A DNA stretch of 44,121 nucleotides from CAZBEL01 sp964628055 (GCA_964628055.1 CAZVNL010000020.1:1-44121), one strand, 5' to 3'; numbered from the stretch's first letter, positions 26,150 to 35,283 are shown. Notes: generated from the letters alone by a model not told the origin. Translations and numbers: made by a program.

Positions 26150-27502
26150 TTGACTCGAATAACCATACGCAAGGGGCACGACATTGGAATCCGTGGCGTC
26201 CCCAAAAAAGAAGTGGTGGTAGGTAAAACTCCCGCCATCGTTGGCGTATATCCCATAGAGTTCAGAGGGGTTAAACCCAAATTATCCGTTCAGATTGGTG
26301 ATGCCGTTAAGATAGGATCACCGCTTTTTTATACCAAACAAAACCCGCGTGTATATTGGCCCTCCCCGGGGGCTGGACGTATTCTCGAGATTCGCCGGGG
26401 GGCGCGCCGGGTCCTGGAAAAAATTACCATTCAGCTGGATCGTGAGGAAGAAAGTGTCGAGCATTCCCCTCTCCAGCGTCAGGAACTCCTCACCTTGGAT
26501 CGGGGAAAACTCATTCAACGTATCCTGAAGGGCAATCTCTGGCCACTCTTCCGACAGCGCCCGTTCAATAAAGTTGCTAATCCTGACGATAAGCCCCGGG
26601 ATGTGTTCATCTCCGGCGTGAATACCGCGCCGCTCACCGTAGATTTAGACTTGGCGCTGGAAGGACAATTAGCAAATTTTCAGGCCGGCATCGATGCCTT
26701 GCGCCGCTTGACTGACGGGAAAGTTTACCTCACCATCTCGGAAAGTAGCACCAGCCAGACCCTCACCCAGGTGAGAGGGGTGGAACGGAACACCGTTGTG
26801 GGCCCCCATCCCGCCGGGAACGTGGGAATCCAGATTCATCATTTAGCGCCTATTCGACCGGATGAGGTGGTGTGGACGATCTTGGCCCAACACGTGGTAA
26901 CCCTGGGGAAATTCCTTTTAACCGGCCGCTATGACCCTACCGTGATCGTCACTGTTGGCGGACCCGCGGTGAAAAATCCCATCCATGTCAAAACTCGAAC
27001 CGGGGTGGCCGTGAGCACCTTGTTAGACGAGAACCTCATGGAAGGAGAATCTCGAATTATTTCCGGGGATGTCCTTACCGGTCAAACAGTCAGCCGGAAA
27101 GGTTTGCTGCGTTTTTACGACAGCACGGTTTCCGTCTTGCCCGTGAAACATGAGCGGGAATTTTTAGGGATGCTTCGGTTGGGCACTAAAAAAACGCGCT
27201 ACAGCCTGACCAATGCTTTTTTGGCCGGGAGTAACCACTCTTTTCCCTTTAGCACAATGCAGAATGGGGTGGAACGGGCCATTGTTCCCCTCAACGCCTG
27301 GGAACGGGTCTTGCCCATGGATATCTTGCCCAATTTCCTGGTGCGGGCCATCCTGGCCAAAGACATCGAGGAGATGGAGCAGTTAGGTATTCTGGAGTGT
27401 GATGAGGAAGATTTCGCCCTCTGTTCCTTTGCTTGTCCCAGCAAGATTGACGTGGCCGGCATCATACGAAGAGGGCTTGACCTCATGGAACTGGAAGGGT
27501 AG
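26150..27502 (+). CDS. nqrA: Na+-translocating NADH-quinone reductase subunit A
   Basis: A 450-residue cytoplasmic-side subunit of Na+-NQR. It starts at TTG 26150, placed by the family N terminus (RITIRKGHDIGIRG) and GGGGGA just upstream; no better ATG lies nearby. Further signatures: KLSVQIGDAVKIGSPLFYTK, SPGAGRILEIRRGARRVLEK, VGPHPAGNVGIQIHHLAPI, and the C-terminal CSFACPSKIDVAGIIRRGLD, resembling the RnfC-related region but without iron-sulfur cysteine clusters. NqrA contacts ubiquinone near NqrB. Confidence 0.95.
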   Translation: MTRITIRKGHDIGIRGVPKKEVVVGKTPAIVGVYPIEFRGVKPKLSVQIGDAVKIGSPLFYTKQNPRVYWPSPGAGRILEIRRGARRVLEKITIQLDREEESVEHSPLQRQELLTLDRGKLIQRILKGNLWPLFRQRPFNKVANPDDKPRDVFISGVNTAPLTVDLDLALEGQLANFQAGIDALRRLTDGKVYLTISESSTSQTLTQVRGVERNTVVGPHPAGNVGIQIHHLAPIRPDEVVWTILAQHVVTLGKFLLTGRYDPTVIVTVGGPAVKNPIHVKTRTGVAVSTLLDENLMEGESRIISGDVLTGQTVSRKGLLRFYDSTVSVLPVKHEREFLGMLRLGTKKTRYSLTNAFLAGSNHSFPFSTMQNGVERAIVPLNAWERVLPMDILPNFLVRAILAKDIEEMEQLGILECDEEDFALCSFACPSKIDVAGIIRRGLDLMELEG

Positions 27503-27508
27503 GGGGTA

Positions 27509-28684
27509 ATGAAATTCATTCGGAAGCTCCTCGATTTCTTCGCACCGGCTTTTAAACCGGGAGGTCGGCTGGAACGGTTCTACCCCCTCTACGAAGCTAC
27601 CGACACCATCCTCTTTAGTACCGATAAACAGACCGAATTCGCCCCCTACATTCGCGATAGCATCGACATTAAACGGGTGATGATCCTGGTCGTGGTAGCA
27701 CTCGTACCATGCTATTTCTTTGGTGCCTACAACATTGGGTACCAGTCTGCTCTGGCAGAAGGGATCCAGCGCTCCTGGTCCCAGAACATGTGGTTGGGTT
27801 GGAAAACCATTCTCCCCATACTCATCACCACTTTTATTGCCGGCGCTTTCTGGGAAGTCTTATTTGCCGTCGTTCGGAAGCATGAAATCAATGAAGGGTT
27901 TTTGGTCACCTGTGCTTTAATTCCTTTGATCATGCCGCCCACTATTCCTCTATGGCAGGTTTTTGTCGCCACGACCTTTGGCATCGTGATTGGAAAGGAA
28001 ATCTTTGGTGGTGTCGGGATGAATATATTCAATCCCGCCCTGGTGGCGCGGGCGTTTATTTTCTTCTCCTATCCCGGACAAATCTCTGGCGATAAAGTGT
28101 GGGTGCTGGCGCCCGACGGTTTTTCTGGCGCCACCGCTCTGGCCGTCCCTGCCGGAGTGGAAGGAGGCCAGGCCGTGTCCCTCTTGCAACAGGTGACCCA
28201 GTTTGACTTCTCATGGTGGAATATGTTTTTAGGATTCATTCCCGGGTCCATTGGGGAAACGAGCAAACTATTGATCATTCTAGGAGCGCTTTTCCTGGCC
28301 ATTACCAAAATCGCTTCCTGGCGAATCATGATAGGCGCCTTTTTAGGCATGGTGGCAACCGCCCTGGTGACCAATTATTTCGCCCCCTACTCCACCAATA
28401 CAATGCTGTCGTTGCCGCCGCAGTATCATCTGGTTATGGGGGGATTCCTCTTCGGGGTCACGTTCATGGCTACGGAACCGGTCACCTCCACCCACACGGA
28501 CCGGGGCCGCTGGATTTACGGCTTTATGATCGGCTTTTTAACGGTCATCATCCGGGCGGTGAATCCAGCTTACCCGGAAGGGACCATGCTAGCAATTTTA
28601 CTGCTGAATGCTTTTGCTCCGCTAATCGACTATTTTGTGGTAAAAGGAAACATCAAACGACGTCTGGCTCGCTATGCGCAGTAA
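27509..28684 (+). CDS. nqrB: Na+-translocating NADH-quinone reductase subunit B
   Basis: A 391-residue membrane subunit with about ten helices. The covalent FMN site is visible as FSGATAL, with Thr209 the likely attachment residue. Other family sequences: GMNIFNPALVARAFIFFSYP, GETSKLLIILGALFLAITKI, FGVTFMATEPVTSTHTDRGR and GRWIYGFMIGFLTVIIRAVN. It carries riboflavin and FMN in known complexes and is part of the sodium path. It starts six bases after nqrA and overlaps nqrC by 11 bases. Confidence 0.97.
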   Translation: MKFIRKLLDFFAPAFKPGGRLERFYPLYEATDTILFSTDKQTEFAPYIRDSIDIKRVMILVVVALVPCYFFGAYNIGYQSALAEGIQRSWSQNMWLGWKTILPILITTFIAGAFWEVLFAVVRKHEINEGFLVTCALIPLIMPPTIPLWQVFVATTFGIVIGKEIFGGVGMNIFNPALVARAFIFFSYPGQISGDKVWVLAPDGFSGATALAVPAGVEGGQAVSLLQQVTQFDFSWWNMFLGFIPGSIGETSKLLIILGALFLAITKIASWRIMIGAFLGMVATALVTNYFAPYSTNTMLSLPPQYHLVMGGFLFGVTFMATEPVTSTHTDRGRWIYGFMIGFLTVIIRAVNPAYPEGTMLAILLLNAFAPLIDYFVVKGNIKRRLARYAQ

Positions 28685-29405
28685 TACCTACACCCTGGTC
28701 TTTACCTCGCTGGTTACTATCGTACTGGGCTTTTTGGTCTCCATGGCCGCCACCGCCCTGAGCGAACGACAGGAGCTAAACGTGAAAATCGATCAGCGCA
28801 AGAACATTCTCCGTTCCCTGGGCTTCCGGGAAACCGAAGACACTCCCTGGACCATCGAAAAGGTTCAGGAGTTATTTAACGATTATATCACGGGGATTGT
28901 CGTGGATCGCGAGGGGAACGTCATTCCCGGAAAGCGGCCGGAAGATATTACTCCCGAGGAGGAGCAATCCCTGTTACCGATTTACGTTAAAAAGACCAAC
29001 GGTAAGGTCGATGGCTACGCCTTTCCCATTTCCGGCAAAGGTCTCTGGTCAACCCTGTACGGGTATCTGGCCCTGGAACCCGATGGTAAGACGGTCAAGG
29101 GCATTACTTTTTATAAACACGGCGAAACACCCGGTCTGGGGGGTGAAGTGGAGAAAACCTGGTTCACCAGCAATTTTATCGGTAAGCACATCGTGGACCC
29201 TCAGGGTAACTTGGTTAGCATACAGGTCATTAAGGGTAAAGTTGATCCTACTTCTCCCGAGGCTTATCACCAGGTAGACGGTATTTCGGGAGCTTCCATG
29301 ACTGGGAAGGGCCTGACCCTTTTCCTGGCTGAAGACCTGCGGACCTACGATCCCTTTTTCCAAAAAATCCGACAGGGAGTGGCAATAAATGGGATTACTC
29401 AGTAA
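28674..29405 (+). CDS. nqrC: Na+-translocating NADH-quinone reductase subunit C
   Basis: A 243-residue subunit with one N-terminal helix (TLVFTSLVTIVLGFLVSMAA) and a periplasmic FMN-binding domain. GETPGLGGEVEKTWFTSNFI is typical of the family. The flavinylation motif reads DGISGASMTGKG, with Ser208 at the acceptor position where many relatives have Thr; the ApbE motif allows either. Overlaps nqrB by 11 bases and nqrD by 17. Confidence 0.95.
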   Translation: MRSNTYTLVFTSLVTIVLGFLVSMAATALSERQELNVKIDQRKNILRSLGFRETEDTPWTIEKVQELFNDYITGIVVDREGNVIPGKRPEDITPEEEQSLLPIYVKKTNGKVDGYAFPISGKGLWSTLYGYLALEPDGKTVKGITFYKHGETPGLGGEVEKTWFTSNFIGKHIVDPQGNLVSIQVIKGKVDPTSPEAYHQVDGISGASMTGKGLTLFLAEDLRTYDPFFQKIRQGVAINGITQ

Positions 29406-30015
29406 AAAGTCACAGCAGACCTTTACTGACCCTTTAATGAACAATAACCCCGTCACCTCCCAGGTGTTGGGAATTTGTTCGGCTCTGGCGGTCACGGTCA
29501 AAATGGAAACCGCCGTGGTGATGACGCTGGCCGTTGTTTTTGTCCTGTCTGTGTCCAATACCATCATTTCCGTGTTGCGGAAGATGATTCCCGGGAAGGT
29601 TCGCATCATTATCCAACTTTCGGTCATTGCCTCCCTGGTGATCGTGGCGGATGAAATCTTGCGGGCTTACATGTATGATATAAGTAAGCAGTTATCGGTG
29701 TTCGTGGGTCTCATTATTACCAACTGTATTGTCATGGGTCGCGCCGAAGCCTACGCCATGCAAAACCCGCCGGGGCGTTCCTTCTTAGATGGACTGGGGA
29801 ATGGCCTGGGGTATGGTTTAATCTTAATCACCGTGGCGACCTTCCGGGAGATATTGGGGAGCGGCACCTTTTTCGGTCTTACGGTAATTCCCGGGTCTTT
29901 CTATGCTGCCGGGTACGAGAATGTGGGTCTCATGGTTCTATCTCCCGGGGCGTTCATCATTTTAGGGTTGATTGTGTGGGTACAAAGAATTACCAGTGGC
30001 TTCGAAGAAGAATGA
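29389..30015 (+). CDS. nqrD: Na+-translocating NADH-quinone reductase subunit D
   Basis: A 208-residue membrane subunit, homologous to RnfE and paired with NqrE around an intramembrane iron centre. Signatures: NNPVTSQVLGICSALAVTVK with the conserved Cys, VFVGLIITNCIVMGRAEAYA with the second conserved Cys, and FLDGLGNGLGYGLILITVAT. These two cysteines match those that bind the Fe site with NqrE in known complexes. The start lies 17 bases inside nqrC. Confidence 0.96.
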   Translation: MGLLSKKSQQTFTDPLMNNNPVTSQVLGICSALAVTVKMETAVVMTLAVVFVLSVSNTIISVLRKMIPGKVRIIIQLSVIASLVIVADEILRAYMYDISKQLSVFVGLIITNCIVMGRAEAYAMQNPPGRSFLDGLGNGLGYGLILITVATFREILGSGTFFGLTVIPGSFYAAGYENVGLMVLSPGAFIILGLIVWVQRITSGFEEE

Positions 30016-30046
30016 TCAAGGTAGTAGGGCGTAGAGAAGTAATCTC

Positions 30047-30658
30047 ATGTTAGAACATTATATCAGTCTCGTTACCAAGGCGATTTTCGTTGAAAATATC
30101 CTTTTGGCCTACTTTTTGGGGATGTGCTCTTTCCTGGCCATCTCCAAGAAGGTGGAGACCTCCATTGGCCTGGGATTCGCCGTCACTTTCGTATTGACCA
30201 TTACCGCGCCTGCCAACTGGGCGATCCACCATTTCTTCCTGGAAAAGGGGGCTTTGGCCTGGGCTGGGTTACCCGACATCGACTTGAGTTACCTGAACTT
30301 CATTGTCTTCATCGCCATAATCGCCGCTATGGTGCAGTTGGTGGAGATGGTGTTAGATCGCTATTCGCCCACCTTGTACCACAACCTGGGGATTTTCCTA
30401 CCGCTCATTGCGGTGAATTGCGCTATTTTGGGTGGTTCCTTGTTCCTCGTAGAACGGCAATACACGTTTGCTGAGTCCACCGTTTACGGGTTCGGTTCCG
30501 GGTTGGGGTGGTTTCTGGCCATTACATCCATGGCGGCCATTCGCCATCGCTTACGTTATTCCAATGTTCCCGCCAAGCTCCGGGGCTTGGGGATTACCAT
30601 GTTGCTCACCGGTCTCTTATCCATGGCCTTCATGGCCTTCTCCGGAATTAATCTCTGA
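30047..30658 (+). CDS. nqrE: Na+-translocating NADH-quinone reductase subunit E
   Basis: A 203-residue membrane subunit, homologous to RnfA and inverted relative to NqrD. Signatures: VENILLAYFLGMCSFLAISK (first conserved Cys), GIFLPLIAVNCAILGGSLFL (second Cys), and TFAESTVYGFGSGLGWFLAI. It starts 31 bases after nqrD. Its TGA overlaps the nqrF ATG. Confidence 0.96.
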   Translation: MLEHYISLVTKAIFVENILLAYFLGMCSFLAISKKVETSIGLGFAVTFVLTITAPANWAIHHFFLEKGALAWAGLPDIDLSYLNFIVFIAIIAAMVQLVEMVLDRYSPTLYHNLGIFLPLIAVNCAILGGSLFLVERQYTFAESTVYGFGSGLGWFLAITSMAAIRHRLRYSNVPAKLRGLGITMLLTGLLSMAFMAFSGINL

Positions 30659-31887
30659 TGCTTACCACTCTCATTGGCGTCATAATTTTTACGGGGGTTA
30701 TTTTAATTCTAGTGCTGGCCCTGAATTTTGCTGAGGCCCATCTTCTCCCCCAGCGGAATATGCACATTTTAATCAATGACGATGAGGAGCGGTCCATTGT
30801 GACGCCTCCCGGCCGGACTTTGCTGTTAGCCCTGGCTTCCAACAAAATTTATTTGCCCTCTGCTTGCGGCGGGGGTGGAACCTGTGCCATGTGCCGCCTG
30901 CAAATCCTGGAAGGTGGCGGTGAAATACTCCCTACCGAAACCCAGCATATCGGTCGGAAAGAAGCCCAGGATCACTGGCGCCTGGCCTGCCAGGTCAAGG
31001 TGAAAAATGATATGAAAATTCATATTCCCGAAGAAATCTTTAATATTCGGAAATGGGAGTGTACGGTTCGATCCAATAACAACGTAGCCACGTTTATCAA
31101 AGAGTTGATTTTGGAATTACCTGAGCGGGAAACGTTGAATTTCCGGGCCGGAGGCTATATTCAGATCGATATCCCTGTTTATCATAATCTCTCTTTCAAG
31201 GAGTTTGATATCCCGAAGGAATATCACGAGGATTGGGACAAGTACCATATCTGGGATTTGGTGGCCAATAACGATGAACCTATTTTCCGGGCCTACTCCA
31301 TGGCCAACCATCCGGCGGAAGGAAATATCGTCATGCTCAACGTGCGTATTGCCACGCCTCCCCCCAAGTTGTGGAACGACGTCCCCCCGGGGATTGCCTC
31401 TTCGTACATCTTTAGCCTCAAGCCAGGGGATAAGGTGGTCATCTCCGGTCCCTATGGAGAATTCTTTGCCAAGGATACGGATCGGGAAATGGTCTACATT
31501 GGCGGCGGCGCTGGAATGGCTCCCATGCGGAGTCATATTTTTGATCTGTTTTACTCCCAGAAAACTACCCGGAAGGTGTCCTTCTTCTACGGCGCCCGTT
31601 CCGTTCGGGAAATGTTCTACGACGAGGAGTTTAAAAAATTGGCTGCCGAGCACCCCAATTTTTCCTACACGGTAGCCCTGTCGGAACCGTTGCCGGAGGA
31701 CAAGTGGAACGGCCCTGTTGGGTTCATTCACCAGGTGCTTTACGATACTTACCTCAAAGATCACGAAGACCCTACGGAAATAGAGTATTACATGTGCGGC
31801 CCTCCCTTGATGATTGATGCGTGTGATAAAATGCTTTACGACTTGGGGGTGGAGTCGGACATGATTGCGTATGACAAGTTTGGTTAA
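30658..31887 (+). CDS. nqrF: Na+-translocating NADH-quinone reductase subunit F
   Basis: A 409-residue electron-input subunit that oxidises NADH. N-terminal membrane helix (residues about 2-25), then a 2Fe-2S ferredoxin domain with Cys70, Cys76, Cys79 and Cys111 (PSACGGGGTCAMCRLQI and LACQVKV). An FAD domain follows (RAYSMANHPAEGN), then the NADH domain (YIGGGAGMAPMRSHIFDLF, FFYGARSVREMFY, YYMCGPPLMIDAC). The length is normal. Its 3' end overlaps the start of apbE, and a terminator-like hairpin sits 26 bases after its stop. Confidence 0.97.
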   Translation: MLTTLIGVIIFTGVILILVLALNFAEAHLLPQRNMHILINDDEERSIVTPPGRTLLLALASNKIYLPSACGGGGTCAMCRLQILEGGGEILPTETQHIGRKEAQDHWRLACQVKVKNDMKIHIPEEIFNIRKWECTVRSNNNVATFIKELILELPERETLNFRAGGYIQIDIPVYHNLSFKEFDIPKEYHEDWDKYHIWDLVANNDEPIFRAYSMANHPAEGNIVMLNVRIATPPPKLWNDVPPGIASSYIFSLKPGDKVVISGPYGEFFAKDTDREMVYIGGGAGMAPMRSHIFDLFYSQKTTRKVSFFYGARSVREMFYDEEFKKLAAEHPNFSYTVALSEPLPEDKWNGPVGFIHQVLYDTYLKDHEDPTEIEYYMCGPPLMIDACDKMLYDLGVESDMIAYDKFG

Positions 31888-32929
31888 TTCCCTGCGTACT
31901 AGGTTTAAGATCAAAACCCAACTTGTGTTGGGTTTTTTTATCCTGTTCTTTTTCGTGGGGTGCCAGGAGACTCCCAGCTCTTTGCACCTATCAGGTCATA
32001 CCATGGGGACCACGTACCATATCACCGTGGTGGTGGACAGTGGTCCGCTCCCCGATGAAAAAGCCCTCACCCGGGGGATAGATTCGGTGCTATCTGAGGT
32101 CAATCGCCAGATGTCGACTTACCTTGAAGATAGTGAAATTTCATGCTTTAACCGCTGGCAGTCTACAGAACCCTTTCCTGTCTCACCGGAATTTGCCCAG
32201 GTGGTTAAACGAGCCCTCTACTGGTCCGAGCAGTCCCAAGGAGCTTTTGACATTACCGTATTCCCCTTGGTGAACCGCTGGGGCTTTGGGTCGGAGCAGT
32301 TCACCGTGACACCACCAGACGCGGAAGAGGTGGATTCGCTGTTGGACTTAACAGGGTATGAAAAACTATCTATAACCGAGAACACGCTGACCAAGGGAGT
32401 TCCCAGTTTACAGATAGACCTGGGGGCCATTGCCAAAGGCTTTGGTGTTGATCATGTGTTTACCTATTTGCAAAATCGGGGTTGGAAGCGGATTTTGGTA
32501 GAGATTGGTGGTGAGATTCGAGGTTCCGGCAGGAACGAGTACAATGAAGTTTGGAAAGTGGGGATAGAAACCCCGGCTTTAAATGGCAATATTAATCGTC
32601 GCTATATCATTAAGGCTCCACTTAACGAGCTGGCCATGGCCACCTCGGGGGATTATCGGAACTACCGGGTTGTGAAGGGGCGTCGCATCTCCCATGAGAT
32701 CGATCCGCGCACGGGATATCCCGTGCAGAATCAGGTTGCTTCGGTGACGGTTACAGCGCCTGACTGCATGGATGCGGACGCATTGTCTACCGCCGCAATG
32801 ATTTTAGGAGCCGAAACAGGGTTACGATTAATTGAATCGTTGCCGGAGGTCGAAGCGTTTTTTATATTACGAGAAAAGGACGGAAAGTACCGGAAGGTTT
32901 CTTCAGCGGGGTTCCGTTGGCTGGAATAG
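31871..32929 (+). CDS. apbE: FAD:protein FMN transferase
   Basis: A 352-residue lipoprotein that attaches FMN to the Thr or Ser of NqrB and NqrC. I chose ATG 31871, inside the nqrF 3' end: it gives a basic n-region (RTRFKIK), a hydrophobic core and a lipobox FFVGC with Cys31. ApbE motifs are complete: HTMGTTYHI, DLGAIAKGFGVDHV, EIGGEIRGSGR, ATSGDYRNYRV, SHEIDPRTGYPV and DADALSTAAMILG. Its position after nqrF fits its substrate. Codons about 15-23 double as a perfect terminator-type hairpin. The 3' end overlaps the antisense nqrM-like gene by 27 bases. Confidence 0.93.
   Translation: MTSLVNSLRTRFKIKTQLVLGFFILFFFVGCQETPSSLHLSGHTMGTTYHITVVVDSGPLPDEKALTRGIDSVLSEVNRQMSTYLEDSEISCFNRWQSTEPFPVSPEFAQVVKRALYWSEQSQGAFDITVFPLVNRWGFGSEQFTVTPPDAEEVDSLLDLTGYEKLSITENTLTKGVPSLQIDLGAIAKGFGVDHVFTYLQNRGWKRILVEIGGEIRGSGRNEYNEVWKVGIETPALNGNINRRYIIKAPLNELAMATSGDYRNYRVVKGRRISHEIDPRTGYPVQNQVASVTVTAPDCMDADALSTAAMILGAETGLRLIESLPEVEAFFILREKDGKYRKVSSAGFRWLE
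31913..31939 (+). terminator. Terminator-type hairpin inside the apbE signal-peptide codons
   Basis: AAAACCCAAC at 31913-31922 pairs perfectly with GTTGGGTTTT at 31927-31936 across a four-base loop, and a seven-T run spans 31933-31939. This is a textbook intrinsic terminator, 26 bases after the nqrF stop but within apbE. It could end most nqr transcripts, with apbE expressed by read-through. Confidence 0.8.
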
Positions 32930-33115
32930 GGAAGGGTTCCCTTCCATCGGGCATGAGTTCAAATTCCCGTCGCAGGTGGCGCAGGCCGTGGTTCCACTGG
33001 GGTAGGCTTCGTGTTTTCCACACGAGGGCTCGACGGGTTTATTATTTAAGAGCAACCCCAGCGTTAGTAGCAGGACGGCTACCGCAAAAATACTGATGGA
33101 TAAAATTATGGTCAT
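32903..33115 (-). CDS. nqrM: Probable NQR maturation protein NqrM
   Basis: A 70-residue small membrane protein: one hydrophobic helix (about residues 3-24, SISIFAVAVLLLTLGLLLNN), then a cysteine-rich tail with Cys32, Cys45, Cys48 and Cys55 in SCGKHEAYPS and CATCDGNLNSC. That arrangement matches NqrM (DUF539), in which SCGG and CxxCGGNPxxC cysteines are thought to deliver iron to the NqrD/NqrE site. It is convergent with apbE, overlapping its last 27 bases. The spacing between cysteine groups differs slightly from gammaproteobacterial NqrM as I remember it, so the assignment rests on layout, length and neighbourhood. Confidence 0.72.
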   Translation of the reverse strand: MTIILSISIFAVAVLLLTLGLLLNNKPVEPSCGKHEAYPSGTTACATCDGNLNSCPMEGNPSLFQPTEPR

Positions 33116-33280
33116 GTTAAAGGAGTGTAAGCCTAACTATCCCTTTTGTTCCCCGTGGAAAAACAGTGGTAAAACTTAGGGGATAATTACAATGTTTTCA
33201 GTCAATATTTTGCGGTGAAACCTGTAATTTTCAACCCCTTTTATCCAGCCAAAGCTTAACTCAGGGAGGAAAATTCGGTA

Positions 33281-34729
33281 ATGAAGTGTTTCAGAAGGTA
33301 CAGATGGAGTACCGTTCTTTTACTGGTAATAATACCCGGGGGCTTGCTGGCTACGGGCACAGTAGTCGGGGGGAGTGAAGCGAACCAGTTCCATTTAGAC
33401 GGTGCTAGTCTATCCATTTTTTGGGCTCTTCCTTTCATTGGTATTTTGTTGTCTATCGCCATTTTCCCATTGGTTGCACCCCTGTTCTGGCATCACCATT
33501 TTGGTAAAATATCCTTCATCTGGGCGCTTCTGGTGATGATCCCTCTCTTTTACGAATTTGGTCATTCGGTAGCCTCTTACAACTTGTTACACACAGCTCT
33601 ATTGGAGTATATCCCCTTTATCATCCTGCTTCTATCACTGTTTACCATATCGGGGGGCGTATGTCTCACGGGGACCATGGTGGGGACTCCCCTAATAAAT
33701 ACCCTGGTGATTTTAGTGGGGACCGTTCTGGCCAGTTGGATGGGGACTACTGGCGCAGCCATGTTGCTCATTCGCCCCTTAATCCGCGCCAACAAGGAGC
33801 GCCAGTACAAAGTGCACACGGTGGTATTCTTTATTTTCCTGGTAGCAAACATAGGCGGCTCGTTGACCCCTTTAGGCGACCCACCCCTTTTCTTGGGATT
33901 TCTCAAAGGCGTGGATTTCTTCTGGACCACCGGAGCCATGTTACCACCGTTACTATTCATCGCCACTTGTCTGTTTATCATTTACTTTCTACTCGATTCT
34001 TATTATTACCGTAAGGAGAGCCCTCTTCCTGTTCGCCCAACGGAGAATAACGAGAAGTTTGCTATAGAGGGGAAAATTAACCTTCTTCTACTCCTGGGCG
34101 TAATCGGGTCCGTTTTACTAAGTGGTCTGTGGCAACCCGGTATTCATTTCACCGTGTATCATATGAAATTAGAGTTGCAGGATGTTGTTCGCGATCTACT
34201 TTTAATAGTGCTTACACTCATCAGCGTTAAAGTGACCTCCCGACAGATTCGGGACATGAATGAATTCACCTGGTTCCCCATCGTGGAAGTGGCAAAATTA
34301 TTCGCCGGGATTTTTGTAACTATCATCCCGGCCATTGCCATCCTCCGGGCGGGCGCCGACGGGGCTTTGTCGGCAGTAATCATGTCGGTTACAAACCAGG
34401 GGGAACCGGTGAACTATATGTATTTCTGGGCTACGGGTACCCTGTCGAGCTTCCTGGACAATGCCCCTACCTATTTGGTATTTTTTAACACCGCAGGTGG
34501 AGATCCTATTACCCTGATGACGACCCATCACAACACTTTATTAGCCATCTCCGCTGGGGCAGTCTTTATGGGAGCCAATACCTATATTGGGAACGCCCCC
34601 AATTTCATGGTGAAATCCATCTCCGAGTCCTACGGTGTGAAGATGCCCAGCTTCCTCGGTTACCTGATGAAGTACTCCGTTCCCATCCTCGTTCCCTTAT
34701 TCGTTTTAGTTAGTCTTATATTCTTTTAA
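33281..34729 (+). CDS. nhaD: Na+/H+ antiporter, NhaD type
   Basis: A 482-residue membrane protein with about 12 helices, in the ion-transporter superfamily with arsenite and citrate carriers. Family sequence: GTTGAAMLLIRPLIRANKER, VANIGGSLTPLGDPPLFLGF, FLDNAPTYLVFFNTAGG, and AGAVFMGANTYIGNAPNFMV, near-diagnostic for NhaD of FCB bacteria. GGGAGGA lies ten bases before the ATG. It would exchange Na+ for H+ at the inner membrane, converting between the gradients made by NQR and complex I. Its stop overlaps the first ATG of the next gene. Confidence 0.9.
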   Translation: MKCFRRYRWSTVLLLVIIPGGLLATGTVVGGSEANQFHLDGASLSIFWALPFIGILLSIAIFPLVAPLFWHHHFGKISFIWALLVMIPLFYEFGHSVASYNLLHTALLEYIPFIILLLSLFTISGGVCLTGTMVGTPLINTLVILVGTVLASWMGTTGAAMLLIRPLIRANKERQYKVHTVVFFIFLVANIGGSLTPLGDPPLFLGFLKGVDFFWTTGAMLPPLLFIATCLFIIYFLLDSYYYRKESPLPVRPTENNEKFAIEGKINLLLLLGVIGSVLLSGLWQPGIHFTVYHMKLELQDVVRDLLLIVLTLISVKVTSRQIRDMNEFTWFPIVEVAKLFAGIFVTIIPAIAILRAGADGALSAVIMSVTNQGEPVNYMYFWATGTLSSFLDNAPTYLVFFNTAGGDPITLMTTHHNTLLAISAGAVFMGANTYIGNAPNFMVKSISESYGVKMPSFLGYLMKYSVPILVPLFVLVSLIFF

Positions 34730-35283
34730 TGTTCACGATGCGAATTACGAAAGTAACCACGAAAAAAGGGGACCAGGGAACAACGGAGTTAGGAGATGGA
34801 CAACGCGTCTCCAAAGCACATCCCCGGATTCAGTGCCTTGGCGTCCTGGATGAGTTGAGTTGTCAGTTAGGCTTAGTGCTTTCAGTGGCCCCGAACGAGC
34901 TTCGGGAAACGATTCGTCAAATTCAGAATGATCTTCTCAACCTGGGGGGAGAACTTTCTCTACCCCAACAGGAAACGGTCTTATTAGGAGCGGAGCGAGT
35001 AACTGAAATGGAGACCGAGATCCAACGTATAAACCGTGATTTGCCACCTTTGAAGGAGTTTCTTCTTCCCGGGGGAAGTGAAGTAGCGGCGCGGTTGCAA
35101 CTAACGCGGGCCGTTTGCCGTCGTGCTGAACGGAAAGTAGTGGCTCTGTTGGAAAAAGAGACCGGTCGGAGGTTGTGGGTTCGATATTTAAATCGCTTGT
35201 CTGACTTGCTATTTGTCTTGGCGCGGGACCAAGAGCAGAAACGGGAGAGTGGGAGTGAACCTCAGTGGGACCGATCCCATTAG
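34729..35283 (+). CDS. pduO: Cob(I)alamin adenosyltransferase, PduO type
   Basis: A 184-residue soluble enzyme that makes adenosylcobalamin from cob(I)alamin and ATP. Motifs: the N-terminal ATP loop TKKGDQGTTELGDGQRVSK, CLGVLDELSCQLGL, and the C-terminal LPGGSEVAARLQLTRAVCRR followed by AERKVVALL. It can start at ATG 34729 (overlapping the nhaD stop) or at ATG 34738, which begins directly with the conserved region. The name follows the family type; no propanediol genes are nearby. It implies a B12-dependent enzyme elsewhere. Confidence 0.88.
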   Translation: MFTMRITKVTTKKGDQGTTELGDGQRVSKAHPRIQCLGVLDELSCQLGLVLSVAPNELRETIRQIQNDLLNLGGELSLPQQETVLLGAERVTEMETEIQRINRDLPPLKEFLLPGGSEVAARLQLTRAVCRRAERKVVALLEKETGRRLWVRYLNRLSDLLFVLARDQEQKRESGSEPQWDRSH

